Source: a virus. From it: 38,446 bases of DNA. Positions 32,891-38,446 of the stretch are shown here, piece by piece. Each line of letters begins with the position of its first letter. Positions within the stretch are counted from its first letter, which is position 1. Under the pieces are notes generated by a model, which had not been told where the DNA came from, did no database searches, and saw only the letters and a program-made list of their open reading frames with translations. The position numbers were made by a program, and so were the translations under genes. The DNA is taken from IMG/VR virus record IMGVR_UViG_3300050175_000061, positions 1-38,446 of that record. The stretch is one strand, 5' to 3'.

Positions 32891-33169
32891 TAAACAATAT
32901 AAACAATAGTAAACAATCCTTGTTTAGGCGTAACTCTCTCAAAATCAACTACTTATAGCCTCTATAAACAATAAACAATAAATCGGGTTTAACTGTATGT
33001 TTTTAAAAAAAAGATTTAGATTATTTATAGGTATTAATATATGAGTTTTATTTTTTATATTATATGAATGGACCCGATTTATTGTTTATTGTTTATATCG
33101 CTTGTAAAAAGCTGTAACTCAGAGAGTTACGTCTAAACAATCATTGTTTATTATTGTTTATATTGTTTA
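32891..33169 (+). repeat. 279-bp imperfect palindrome with TAAACAAT iterons; candidate origin or operator
   Basis: Left arm 32891-32988 and right arm 33072-33169 are inverted copies with no indels around the centre at 33030. The outer ~49 bp (TAAACAATATAAACAATA at its start) differ at about five positions; the inner 26 bp (TATAAACAATAAACAATAAA then TCGGGT) are perfect. Between them lies a diverged part. Eleven exact TAAACAAT/ATTGTTTA copies occur (32891, 32900, 32910, 32965, 32972, 33081, 33088, 33134, 33143, 33153, 33162). The 82-bp core is very AT-rich. No ORF is present. Iterons around an AT-rich core suggest a replication origin; clustered operators are the alternative. Confidence 0.85.
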
Positions 33170-33182
33170 TAAAATAATTTTC

Positions 33183-33213
33183 TTGTTTTTGTAAAAATAA
33201 TTTTGTATCTTTG
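33183..33213 (+). promoter_or_regulatory. Bacteroidota promoter TTG-N20-TATCTTTG
   Basis: TTG at 33183-33185, a 20-nt AT-rich spacer and TATCTTTG at 33206-33213 match the -33/-7 consensus of Bacteroidota exactly. The start codon at 33246 lies 32 nt downstream. It is the best promoter in the window and adjoins the palindrome, so it probably drives the small-gene array to the right. Confidence 0.82.
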
Positions 33214-33245
33214 GGTATCGAAAAAACAACTTAAACAAAAACATC

Positions 33246-33521
33246 ATGACACTAGTAGAGACGACACCTCACGGATTAAAAATCAACTTCAAAACTAAAA
33301 TGGTAGACTGCCTTGGTCATCTGAGATCAGAAGCGCGTCTTAAAAGGTACAAGGCAAGGTTAGACGCAGGCTTGCCTTGCGACGTTATGGCTCTTCACGG
33401 GTTAGATAATTTGTCCAGCTTAACTACTATGGGGGCTTACAAAATAAAGATGATGAGCGCCGAAAAGCTTGTAGCTTTGATCAATGATCACGAAGGTTAT
33501 ACTTGTTTAGAATTGAACTAA
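33246..33521 (+). CDS. First gene of the early array, hypothetical
   Basis: A 91-residue basic protein (MTLVETTPHGLKINFKTK at the start). The middle is a charged helix (RSEARLKRYKARLDAG), and the end has KMMSAEKLVALINDHEGY. No known motif. It is the first gene behind the strongest promoter and next to the palindrome, so it should be made early and in quantity; small basic early proteins are often host take-over factors, which is speculation here. Confidence 0.62.
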   Translation: MTLVETTPHGLKINFKTKMVDCLGHLRSEARLKRYKARLDAGLPCDVMALHGLDNLSSLTTMGAYKIKMMSAEKLVALINDHEGYTCLELN

Positions 33522-33536
33522 GGTTTTAACACAGCT

Positions 33537-33710
33537 ATGAAAAGTAGATATTACAAAGATACAATGCACGGGCTGGTGGCGTACGCCACAAGTAGGCAAA
33601 GCGCTTGGACACTCATAAGAAACAAGTGTCACGGACTTAAAATGGAAGTCCCCACGTATGACAAAGTGGAGGTGTGCGCGACTATCAGACGCGGAGGGTC
33701 AGCTCCGTAA
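33537..33710 (+). CDS. 57-residue basic small protein
   Basis: An ORF from ATG 33537 reading MKSRYYKDTMHGLVAYATS and ending TIRRGGSAP. It follows the 33246 gene by 15 nt and precedes a 98-nt gap without a gene. Basic, with two Cys. No family recognised; accepted because it is cleanly placed in the operon and its length and composition resemble its neighbours. Confidence 0.48.
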   Translation: MKSRYYKDTMHGLVAYATSRQSAWTLIRNKCHGLKMEVPTYDKVEVCATIRRGGSAP

Positions 33711-33808
33711 GCAAAGCCGTCGGATCTACCAGAGAGATACATATAGGTTGAAGGATTCCATGAAAAACTCGACCTCCCTTAATACTTGGGAAATTTAAAT
33801 TTAAGAAA

Positions 33809-34783
33809 ATGACCGAAGAAGAAAACAAAAAGCTCACAGAGTGGGGAAACCTGAATAGAACAGATTACCAAACACCTCCTGAGAATTTGAAAAAACTAGA
33901 AAGACGTACACACGAATTGAAAATTTGGAAAGAGTATTTCAAAGATGTGTTGACAGGCCGCAAAAAATTTGAACTTAGGGGGAAAGATCGAGCCTATGGC
34001 GAAGGTGACACCCTTATATTAAAAGAGTGGGACAACACTACCGAGACCTACACTGGTAGAGAGGTAAGGAGAGAAGTGACTTATGTTTTTGAGGGAGGCC
34101 TTTTCGGTTTGGAGTTAGGATATGTAATCTTAGGTATTGAACCTGTAAAAAAGGCAGTAGTTAAAAAATTCAAACTTACAGAAGAGAGCAAAATAAATAG
34201 CTCAGGTGTAAATTTGTTTAGGATAGAAGCTACCGAAGATTTCAAAGGCATATACAAAGGGCAGAAAGGTGGTTGGGTCGAGAATTTAGACAATCTGGAC
34301 GGTGATGCGTGGATATACCAATGCGCAGAGGTTTATGGGGGAGCTAAGGTCTATGGACACGCAGAAGTCCACGGGAATGCAAAAGTGTACGGGGATGCGA
34401 AGGTTTACGGGTATGCAAAAGCTTATGGGTATGCAGAAATTTACGGAGATGCAGAAGCTTATGGGTGCGTGCAGGTACACGGAAGATCTAAGGTTTATAA
34501 GCATGCAAAAGTTTACGCATATGCAGAAATTTTCGAGTGCGCAGAAATTTACGGTAACGTAGAAATTTACGGGTGCGCAAGAGTTCACGGGAATGCGACA
34601 GTTCACGGACATGCAGAAATTTTCGAGGACGCAGAAATTTTCGAGGACGCAGACGTTTTTGAATGGTCAAAAGCATTTGGAGCTTCAAAGATTCGTGGGA
34701 GCTCTACCGTTTGTGGGCGTGCGGAAATAGGCGGAGATAAAGTGATTGAAGGGGATGAAGAGGTTTATAAAGCATCAACTTAA
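33809..34783 (+). CDS. DUF3850 (ASCH-like) domain fused to a hexapeptide beta-helix
   Basis: A 324-residue fusion. Residues about 35-113 match DUF3850, an ASCH/PUA-like RNA-binding-type domain: HELKIWKEYFKDVLTGRKKF, AYGEGDTLILKEW and ELGYVILGI. A linker with FRIEATEDFKGIYKGQKGGW (about 143-165) is typical of phage repeat proteins. Residues about 170-310 are six-residue repeats such as VYGDAK, VHGNAK and IFEDAE, which should form a left-handed beta-helix. The repeats are visible in DNA as 18-nt units. Both halves occur in phages; their fusion is unusual to me. It is preceded by an AT-rich leader. Confidence 0.82.
   Translation: MTEEENKKLTEWGNLNRTDYQTPPENLKKLERRTHELKIWKEYFKDVLTGRKKFELRGKDRAYGEGDTLILKEWDNTTETYTGREVRREVTYVFEGGLFGLELGYVILGIEPVKKAVVKKFKLTEESKINSSGVNLFRIEATEDFKGIYKGQKGGWVENLDNLDGDAWIYQCAEVYGGAKVYGHAEVHGNAKVYGDAKVYGYAKAYGYAEIYGDAEAYGCVQVHGRSKVYKHAKVYAYAEIFECAEIYGNVEIYGCARVHGNATVHGHAEIFEDAEIFEDADVFEWSKAFGASKIRGSSTVCGRAEIGGDKVIEGDEEVYKAST
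34314..34670 (+). repeat. 18-nt degenerate coding repeat (beta-helix)
   Basis: About twenty imperfect copies of an 18-nt unit of the form gcAGAAvTTtAcGGGnAT encode the six-residue [VI]-[YHF]-[GE]-x-A-[EK] pattern. Copies differ in many positions, so the array is old or diversified, with a few near-identical neighbours (for example at 34615-34650) hinting at recent duplication. Confidence 0.75.
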
Positions 34784-34791
34784 AAGTTCAT

Positions 34792-35376
34792 ATGAGTAAG
34801 ATAAAAAGAATTTTTTACGACCTTGAAACTACAGGATTAGACCCAGAGAATTGCGCTATACACCAGATATCGGCGATTGTAGAAGTGGACTATCAGATAG
34901 TAGAGGAAATCAACCTTAGGATGAGACCTCACATGGGGGCGGACATATCAAAACAAGCTTTGGAGATAGGGGGCGTTTCTTTTTCAGACTTGATGCGAAA
35001 CCCGCTGCAGTATGATCAGATCACCGAGTTTAAAAGATCTCTGGGAAAACACGTAGACAAGTATGACCCCAAGGACAAGTACCACTTAGTGGGGTTCTGC
35101 AATCGTAATTTTGATGACGAGTTCTTGAGGAACTGGTTCTCTCGAAACGAAGACAACTATTATGGATCGTGGTTTTGGTCTGATACACAAGATGTCTCTG
35201 TGATGGCTTCCACTTATTTAGAGGCAGAAAGGTCTACGATGCGTAACTTTAAACTGGGTACAGTAGCTAGTAAACTGGGGATAGAAGTAGACACTGACGA
35301 GCTACACGACGCGAGGTATGATGTGAGTTTGACAAGAGAGATATACAATAGCATCAGAGGGTTTGATATAATGTAG
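34792..35376 (+). CDS. DnaQ-like 3'-5' exonuclease
   Basis: A 194-residue DEDDh exonuclease. Exo I is FYDLETTG (Asp10, Glu12), Exo II is GFCNRNFDDEFL near residue 103-114, and Exo III is LHDARYDVSLT near 178-188. The family polymerase at 21243 already has an exonuclease domain, so this enzyme probably has another job, such as degrading host DNA or RNA, or scavenging nucleotides, which I cannot tell. ATG 34792 lies 8 nt after the previous stop. A small gap with the possible frameshifted zinc ribbon follows. Confidence 0.88.
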   Translation: MSKIKRIFYDLETTGLDPENCAIHQISAIVEVDYQIVEEINLRMRPHMGADISKQALEIGGVSFSDLMRNPLQYDQITEFKRSLGKHVDKYDPKDKYHLVGFCNRNFDDEFLRNWFSRNEDNYYGSWFWSDTQDVSVMASTYLEAERSTMRNFKLGTVASKLGIEVDTDELHDARYDVSLTREIYNSIRGFDIM

Positions 35377-35414
35377 AGAGAAAAAATAACTTAAAACAAC
35401 ACAAAACTTAGGGG

Positions 35415-35614
35415 ATGAAAAATTACGAAAAAACTATTGCAAAGAACAGGACAAAAAAGAAGAACAGACTTGCCCTGAATGTGGAAGTAAAAACTACATC
35501 GAAGTAACAAGAGGAGAAAACTGTTACGCTTGTGGGTACTTTGTATGCTACCCATGGATGTTCACTATAAAGATAAAGAGTCAGCAGACTAGTGAGCCAC
35601 GGTCAGGGGAGTGA
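35415..35614 (+). CDS. Candidate zinc-ribbon protein reached by -1 frameshift
   Basis: ATG 35415 opens a short frame (MKNYEKTIAKNRTKK) that stops at about 35505. At 35453-35459 it holds A AAA AAG in the zero-frame phase. A -1 slip there leads into EEQTCPECGSKNYIEV and GENCYACGYFVCY, a zinc ribbon with C-x2-C and C-x2-C 13 residues apart. In that frame there is no ATG, GTG or TTG after the upstream stop at 35387. So the ribbon is made by frameshifting, or the gene carries an indel. The frame ends at 35614, inside a terminator stem. Confidence 0.42.
35453..35459 (+). promoter_or_regulatory. Second A AAA AAG slippery heptamer
   Basis: AAAAAAG lies as ACA AAA AAG in the frame of ATG 35415, the same heptamer and phase as at 8611. 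The -1 frame downstream encodes a zinc ribbon. No strong stem directly after it was found by eye, apart from the terminator hairpin 135 nt downstream. Confidence 0.4.
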
Positions 35615-35645
35615 GAAACCCCAATATCGGCCGTGGCTATTTTTA
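35595..35645 (+). terminator. Intrinsic terminator, long hairpin
   Basis: AGCCACGG (35595-35602) pairs with CCGTGGCT (35631-35638), and inside it GGGG (35606-35609) with CCCC (35619-35622). ATTTTT follows. It ends 13 nt before ATG 35658, which argues against the GTG 35592 start for the next gene. Confidence 0.72.
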
Positions 35646-35657
35646 AAACTTATAATC

Positions 35658-35906
35658 ATGAACTGGACCAACGTAAAAGATAGACACTTCGCCAAAATAA
35701 TCGATACTGAAAAAAGCTATGTATGGGAATCTAAGTATGACAAACCTTTTTTAGCTGCAGTAGCCACTTATGAGGGATGGGACATTGAAAAGGTTATACT
35801 AGAAGATGGAGCAGGGTTGAAAATATACTCTGATAATGAAACACACCCTTACGGGTGGGATATGACAGATGTAGCTTTTTGGTGTGAGATCACTGATCCC
35901 GAATAA
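35658..35906 (+). CDS. Hypothetical protein, DUF551-like at best
   Basis: An 82-residue protein beginning MNWTNVKDRHFAKIID. The ending DMTDVAFWCEITDPE and the early W-x-x-V-K-D pattern faintly resemble DUF551-type phage proteins (which begin W-I-S-V-K-D), but the resemblance is too weak to be a call. I chose ATG 35658 because a terminator hairpin spans the in-frame GTG 35592 and the bases after it. A 51-nt gap follows. Confidence 0.6.
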   Translation: MNWTNVKDRHFAKIIDTEKSYVWESKYDKPFLAAVATYEGWDIEKVILEDGAGLKIYSDNETHPYGWDMTDVAFWCEITDPE

Positions 35907-35957
35907 TTTTACTTCTTTTCGATACTCAACTACACAACTATAAACTCCGATAAAACT

Positions 35958-36335
35958 ATGGCCTTACTAAGATGTGATGAATGCGGAAGTAATGAAACCA
36001 ATTCTTTTGGGAGTTGGGATACACCAATAAAAATATCATGTACCAAATGCTCTACTATGAAAAAGAAAAGTACTACCCCCGTATCGAGGGAGAAAGAAAG
36101 TTCCACTGAAATAAACATCTCTGATATAGGGGTGGGCAGGATGACTACTACTGCTACTGTGATACTTACGACCTTAATGATTGAAGACGATGTAGTAAGC
36201 AGGGCAAGAGTTCTTGAGTCGGTAATGAAACACCTCTCAATAGAACCAGGGGACTTCGAGAAAATGAGAAGAAACGAAAAGAAGCATATAGCACTCGAGT
36301 ACGATAACGACGAAACGTACAGTTGGGAATGTTAG
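35958..36335 (+). CDS. Zinc-ribbon protein
   Basis: A 125-residue protein whose N-terminus has two C-x2-C pairs (Cys6/Cys9 in RCDECGS and Cys28/Cys31 in SCTKCS), a zinc ribbon. A basic, Ser/Thr-rich linker follows, then a helical C-terminal part with EDDVVSRARVLESVMK and MRRNEKKH. The layout, ribbon plus helical tail, suits a DNA- or RNA-contacting regulator. It is not obviously related to the 35415 ribbon beyond the ribbon itself. Function unknown. Confidence 0.68.
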   Translation: MALLRCDECGSNETNSFGSWDTPIKISCTKCSTMKKKSTTPVSREKESSTEINISDIGVGRMTTTATVILTTLMIEDDVVSRARVLESVMKHLSIEPGDFEKMRRNEKKHIALEYDNDETYSWEC

Positions 36336-36404
36336 GAAGAAAAAGGGGGGTAAAAGAGATGCAGTTTTAAAAGTGGAGATAGACGATTCAAAATAGGCAA
36401 AACC

Positions 36405-36740
36405 GTGAACATAACAAGAAGAGATAAAAAGGAAAACCCAAGAGATTCTAAGAGGGACATGTTTTACCAGACAAAGCAATGGAAAGACGATGTCGCTTAC
36501 GTGTGGGACAGGGACAGGGGTCTGTGTCAGGAGTGTCTGGATAAGGGCAGGAGGCACTACCTTGTGCGAGGTACCAAGAACATAGACAGGCAGGGTACAG
36601 TGGATCACATAAGACCCAGGCCGCGAAATGCGCCGTACAACCCCGAGACTTACGACCACGTGGATAACTTAAGGTTAATAGGGTCTAGACACCACGCGAG
36701 TAAAAGTTCCAGAGAACGGTCAAATATAAATCGGACATGA
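36405..36740 (+). CDS. HNH endonuclease
   Basis: A 111-residue HNH protein starting with GTG. Motifs: CQECLDKG near residues 41-48, GTVDHIRPR near 64-72 (the D-H pair), and NLRLIGSRHHASKSS near 88-102 (N and H with S-K-S). In many cos-type phages a small HNH nuclease encoded beside the terminase genes supports packaging cuts. Here it lies about 2 kb from the right end, which would be close to terS if the molecule is circular, consistent with such a role. The stop overlaps the next ATG as ATGA. Confidence 0.85.
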   Translation: MNITRRDKKENPRDSKRDMFYQTKQWKDDVAYVWDRDRGLCQECLDKGRRHYLVRGTKNIDRQGTVDHIRPRPRNAPYNPETYDHVDNLRLIGSRHHASKSSRERSNINRT

Positions 36741-36991
36741 TAGAGATAAAAAAATACAGAAAGTTCAACAAGACAGTCTTTATAAAGGGGGAAATAGTCA
36801 AACATCAGGTGGACAGTGATGCAAGAATAGTTGAGGGCAACGTAATGTTTGAAGTGTTAGACATAAATAACGACAACGAATATTTCAACAGCCTACCTCA
36901 TCTCATAAGCAACAAGGTCGTATCAAAACACCCCAGTGGTCGGCTTAACGTAAGACGAATAGTACTAGACGGAAAACATTTAAAAACTTAA
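36737..36991 (+). CDS. Hypothetical protein
   Basis: An 84-residue basic protein (MIEIKKYRKFNKTVFIKGE at the start), predicted beta-rich, with NVMFEVLDINNDNEYF in the middle. It overlaps the HNH stop. No family recognised; its position with the HNH gene suggests joint expression. Confidence 0.58.
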   Translation: MIEIKKYRKFNKTVFIKGEIVKHQVDSDARIVEGNVMFEVLDINNDNEYFNSLPHLISNKVVSKHPSGRLNVRRIVLDGKHLKT

Positions 36992-37004
36992 AAAGACACA
37001 AGAC

Positions 37005-37403
37005 ATGGAGTATCAAGAAAGAAACAAACAGCCAGCGAAGTTCGTTCATTCAGGACTTCGCAGGAGAGGTACACTAGGGGATGAAACACCTTTAGTGGAT
37101 GTATGTAAGGAGAAACTGTACGTTGGAGACATAGTAATAGATTTAAACAGGTTCGGCATAATTGGCGGACTCACAGTAGTAGTGAGTGACCAATACACAA
37201 GCACAAGCAACGGCTTTGAAGTAGAGCATGTCGCAAAGAAGGGAGATATAAGTTACTTCGTCATGGGGTTTAGGGGTGTTGATTTCCCAAACATTGATAA
37301 TAAGCGCCCAAGGGATCTGGAGATTAAGAAGGTGAAGTCCTTCAAAGACGTAGTAGATGGCGAAAAATGGACGGACTACGGTTTTAACTACAGGGCAGAT
37401 TAA
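37005..37403 (+). CDS. Hypothetical protein with a YopX-like segment
   Basis: A 132-residue, mostly beta protein. The segment VCKEKLYVGDIVIDLNRFGII near residue 34-53 resembles the G-D-I/V motif of YopX-like phage proteins, but the rest does not match clearly. A basic start (QERNKQPAKF) and an acidic/aromatic end (WTDYGFNYRAD) are notable. It is one of a run of small early genes with short spacings. Confidence 0.55.
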   Translation: MEYQERNKQPAKFVHSGLRRRGTLGDETPLVDVCKEKLYVGDIVIDLNRFGIIGGLTVVVSDQYTSTSNGFEVEHVAKKGDISYFVMGFRGVDFPNIDNKRPRDLEIKKVKSFKDVVDGEKWTDYGFNYRAD

Positions 37404-37406
37404 GAT

Positions 37407-37646
37407 ATGACACGATATAGAATAAGAGAGGATATACAGAACGGTGTAAGTAGGTACACGGTGGAATATCACCACAATAAAGACAATATAAACTATTGGC
37501 TAGAAGATGAAGCAGCCAAAGACCTAACCTCAATAGGTGTGTGCCATGCTTGGATTGAATATCGCATGTATAAGGATGGGAATAAGAATATAACTACACT
37601 TTATCACGGCTATGAACCTAAAGAAGCGAACACACAGGGCAGTTAA
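37407..37646 (+). CDS. Small protein, possible relative of the 38096 protein
   Basis: A 79-residue protein starting MTRYRIREDIQNGVSRYTV. The early Y-R-I-x-E ... G ... Y-x-V pattern recurs at the start of the 38096 protein (HYRIIERKDVSGEYCYNV), and both continue with a W- or A-containing helix, so they may be diverged paralogues. Function unknown. The gap to the 43-residue ORF at 37648 is one base. Confidence 0.58.
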   Translation: MTRYRIREDIQNGVSRYTVEYHHNKDNINYWLEDEAAKDLTSIGVCHAWIEYRMYKDGNKNITTLYHGYEPKEANTQGS

Positions 37647-37647
37647 G

Positions 37648-37779
37648 ATGTTCCATAAACTTAAAGCTCAACACTATAGAAGGGAACACCTGTTAAAAAT
37701 AACTGGTAGCACAGTCGAAACGCTCAATGAGCTTAAAGAAGCTGTGATAAAATGCAGAGCAAAAAAGTACGGGCCATGA
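37648..37779 (+). CDS. 43-residue basic microprotein upstream of the HigA-like gene
   Basis: An [23 protein letters not shown] ending KKYGP, very basic and helical. The ATG follows the previous stop by one base and the TGA overlaps an ATG of the HigA-like gene (ATGA at 37776), suggesting coupling. HigA is normally paired with a HigB toxin of about 90 residues; this ORF is too short and lacks HigB features, so it is probably not the toxin. Confidence 0.45.
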   Translation: MFHKLKAQHYRREHLLKITGSTVETLNELKEAVIKCRAKKYGP

Positions 37780-38054
37780 AGATGTTTAATCCTCCTCACC
37801 CTGGTGGTTTGATAAAAAGTATGTATTTAGAACCGCTGGGGGTTACGGTCACCTATTTCGCAAAGAAATTAGGGGTCAGTCGAAAGCACGTTTCAGAACT
37901 GTTAAATGGGAAGTCAGGTATCTCACCAGAAATGGCGGTAAGACTGTCTTTGGCTTTTGGTACATCAGTTGATATGTGGCTAGATATGTGGCGTGATTAC
38001 TCCTTGAGTAAAGTAGATGAATCTACGCTTCACGTTGAGCCTCTATTCGAATAA
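37776..38054 (+). CDS. HigA-like antitoxin / XRE regulator, orphan
   Basis: A 92-residue protein with the HigA pattern: [37 protein letters not shown] (helix-turn-helix), [19 protein letters not shown] and [15 protein letters not shown] prefer ATG 37776 or 37782 over 37752, because the family begins just before the N-P-x-H-P-G motif. No HigB-type toxin gene was seen next to it. It could neutralise a host toxin or simply repress transcription. Some phages carry such orphan antitoxins against toxin-based defence; that is family knowledge, and its use here is inferred. Confidence 0.82.
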   Translation: MKMFNPPHPGGLIKSMYLEPLGVTVTYFAKKLGVSRKHVSELLNGKSGISPEMAVRLSLAFGTSVDMWLDMWRDYSLSKVDESTLHVEPLFE

Positions 38055-38095
38055 GAACATTACTACAATCTATAAACATTATTAAACTAAAGAAA

Positions 38096-38323
38096 ATGAT
38101 TGACAAACATCACAGCAACACACACTATAGGATAATAGAGCGAAAGGACGTGTCAGGCGAGTACTGCTATAACGTCCAAGCTGCAACAAGCAGGTTGCAC
38201 GCCTTCTTCGGGATATGGAAAGAGTACGCTAAAGAGAACCCAACTATAACGGAAGCTATAAAACAAATAGAGTCTATCCGCAGTACTAAGTTAAAAAGAT
38301 CATGTATAGTTCACAAGGAGTGA
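38096..38323 (+). CDS. Small protein, last gene of the window
   Basis: A 75-residue protein with HYRIIERKDVSGEYCYNV near the start and a helix with TITEAIKQIESIRS. It resembles the 37407 protein in its opening strand pair. No function is known. It is followed by the CCGCCCC/TAAACAA region and the right end. Confidence 0.58.
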   Translation: MIDKHHSNTHYRIIERKDVSGEYCYNVQAATSRLHAFFGIWKEYAKENPTITEAIKQIESIRSTKLKRSCIVHKE

Positions 38324-38342
38324 AAGGCAGAGCAGTAAAACA

Positions 38343-38432
38343 TCCGCCCCACTGTTTAAACAAACAAATCTTAATAAACAAAAATAAAGTTTATTATTTT
38401 TTGGAGGGGGGCGGTAAAATTCTTTATCTTAG
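38343..38432 (+). promoter_or_regulatory. Right-end control region with CCGCCCC inverted repeat and promoter-like sequence
   Basis: CCGCCCC (38344-38350) and GGGGCGG (38408-38414) are inverted copies about 57 nt apart. Between them lie TAAACAA-type sequences (TTTAAACAAAC, TAAACAAAA) like those of the 32891 palindrome, which is also preceded by CCGCCCC at 32884-32890. TTG at 38401, a 21-nt spacer and TATCTTAG at 38425-38432 resemble a Bacteroidota promoter with mismatches at the last bases. It would read rightwards into the terminase module on a circular molecule. Confidence 0.5.
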
Positions 38433-38446
38433 GGGTCGCAGAAAAC

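Larger units (their letters stand above)
32768..33245 (+). other. Intergenic region 32700-33245, non-coding
   Basis: Between the gene ending at 32699 and ATG 33246 no gene is supported on either strand. The stretch contains, in order, the terminator (32737-32767), an AT-rich part with TTAAAATTAAC-type inverted repeats (to about 32840), the 279-bp palindrome (32891-33169) and a Bacteroidota-type promoter (33183-33213). Confidence 0.85.

Noticed and set aside
35592-35657. GTG start for the 35658 gene
   Set aside because: The extra 22 codons are covered by a terminator hairpin (35595-35645).
37648-37779. HigB toxin partner for the HigA-like gene
   Set aside because: The ORF has only 43 residues and lacks RelE/HigB-type motifs.

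Overview
The window reads as an essentially complete genome, or a whole-genome contig, of a tailed bacteriophage with siphovirus-type modules that infects a member of the Bacteroidota, most likely a Flavobacteriia host. The host inference rests on three things seen in the sequence: promoter boxes of the TTG-N20-TAnnTTTG type (33183-33213, and weaker ones at 18378 and 38401), a fibre protein with a flavobacterial-looking signal peptide ending FSYGQ, and few Shine-Dalgarno sequences before start codons. All supported genes lie on the + strand. No tRNA, integrase, transposase or CRISPR array was seen. Without an integrase, a lytic life style is the simplest reading.

Layout. 86-6090 is the packaging and head module: small terminase, large terminase, portal, prohead protease and HK97-fold capsid with an N-terminal scaffolding-like segment. 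6122-9425 holds the head-tail connectors, head closure, tail completion protein, tail tube and a tail assembly chaperone pair joined by a -1 ribosomal frameshift at 8611-8617. 9425-16810 holds the tape measure, a large tail hub protein, a small tail protein and a secreted-looking fibre with YadA-like repeats. 16813-18305 is a cluster of small membrane proteins, probably the lysis or late accessory cassette, ending in a 58-residue EF-hand protein. No endolysin could be recognised.

18378-27843 is the replication and recombination module: an HTH regulator behind its own promoter, a PD-(D/E)XK nuclease (DUF2800), a single-strand binding protein (DUF2815), a family A DNA polymerase, a primase-helicase of the VirE type, a VRR-NUC nuclease and an SNF2-like helicase. 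27927-29967 carries an HNH protein, a divergent thymidylate-synthase-fold enzyme and a C5-cytosine-methyltransferase-like protein, which suggests nucleotide or DNA modification. 29998-32699 is an accessory stretch of small proteins, two of which are predicted lipoproteins that are paralogues (25896 and 31033). It ends in a strong terminator at 32737-32767.

32768-33245 has no gene. It contains a 279-bp imperfect palindrome (32891-33169) with eleven exact copies of TAAACAAT/ATTGTTTA around an AT-rich core, followed directly by the best promoter in the window. It is a candidate replication origin or master operator. 33246-38323 is an early-type array of small genes: an ASCH-domain/beta-helix fusion, a DnaQ-like exonuclease, zinc-ribbon proteins, an HNH nuclease and an orphan HigA-like regulator. 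The right end carries a related CCGCCCC/TAAACAA region and a promoter-like sequence that would read into the terminase genes if the molecule is circular or concatemeric.
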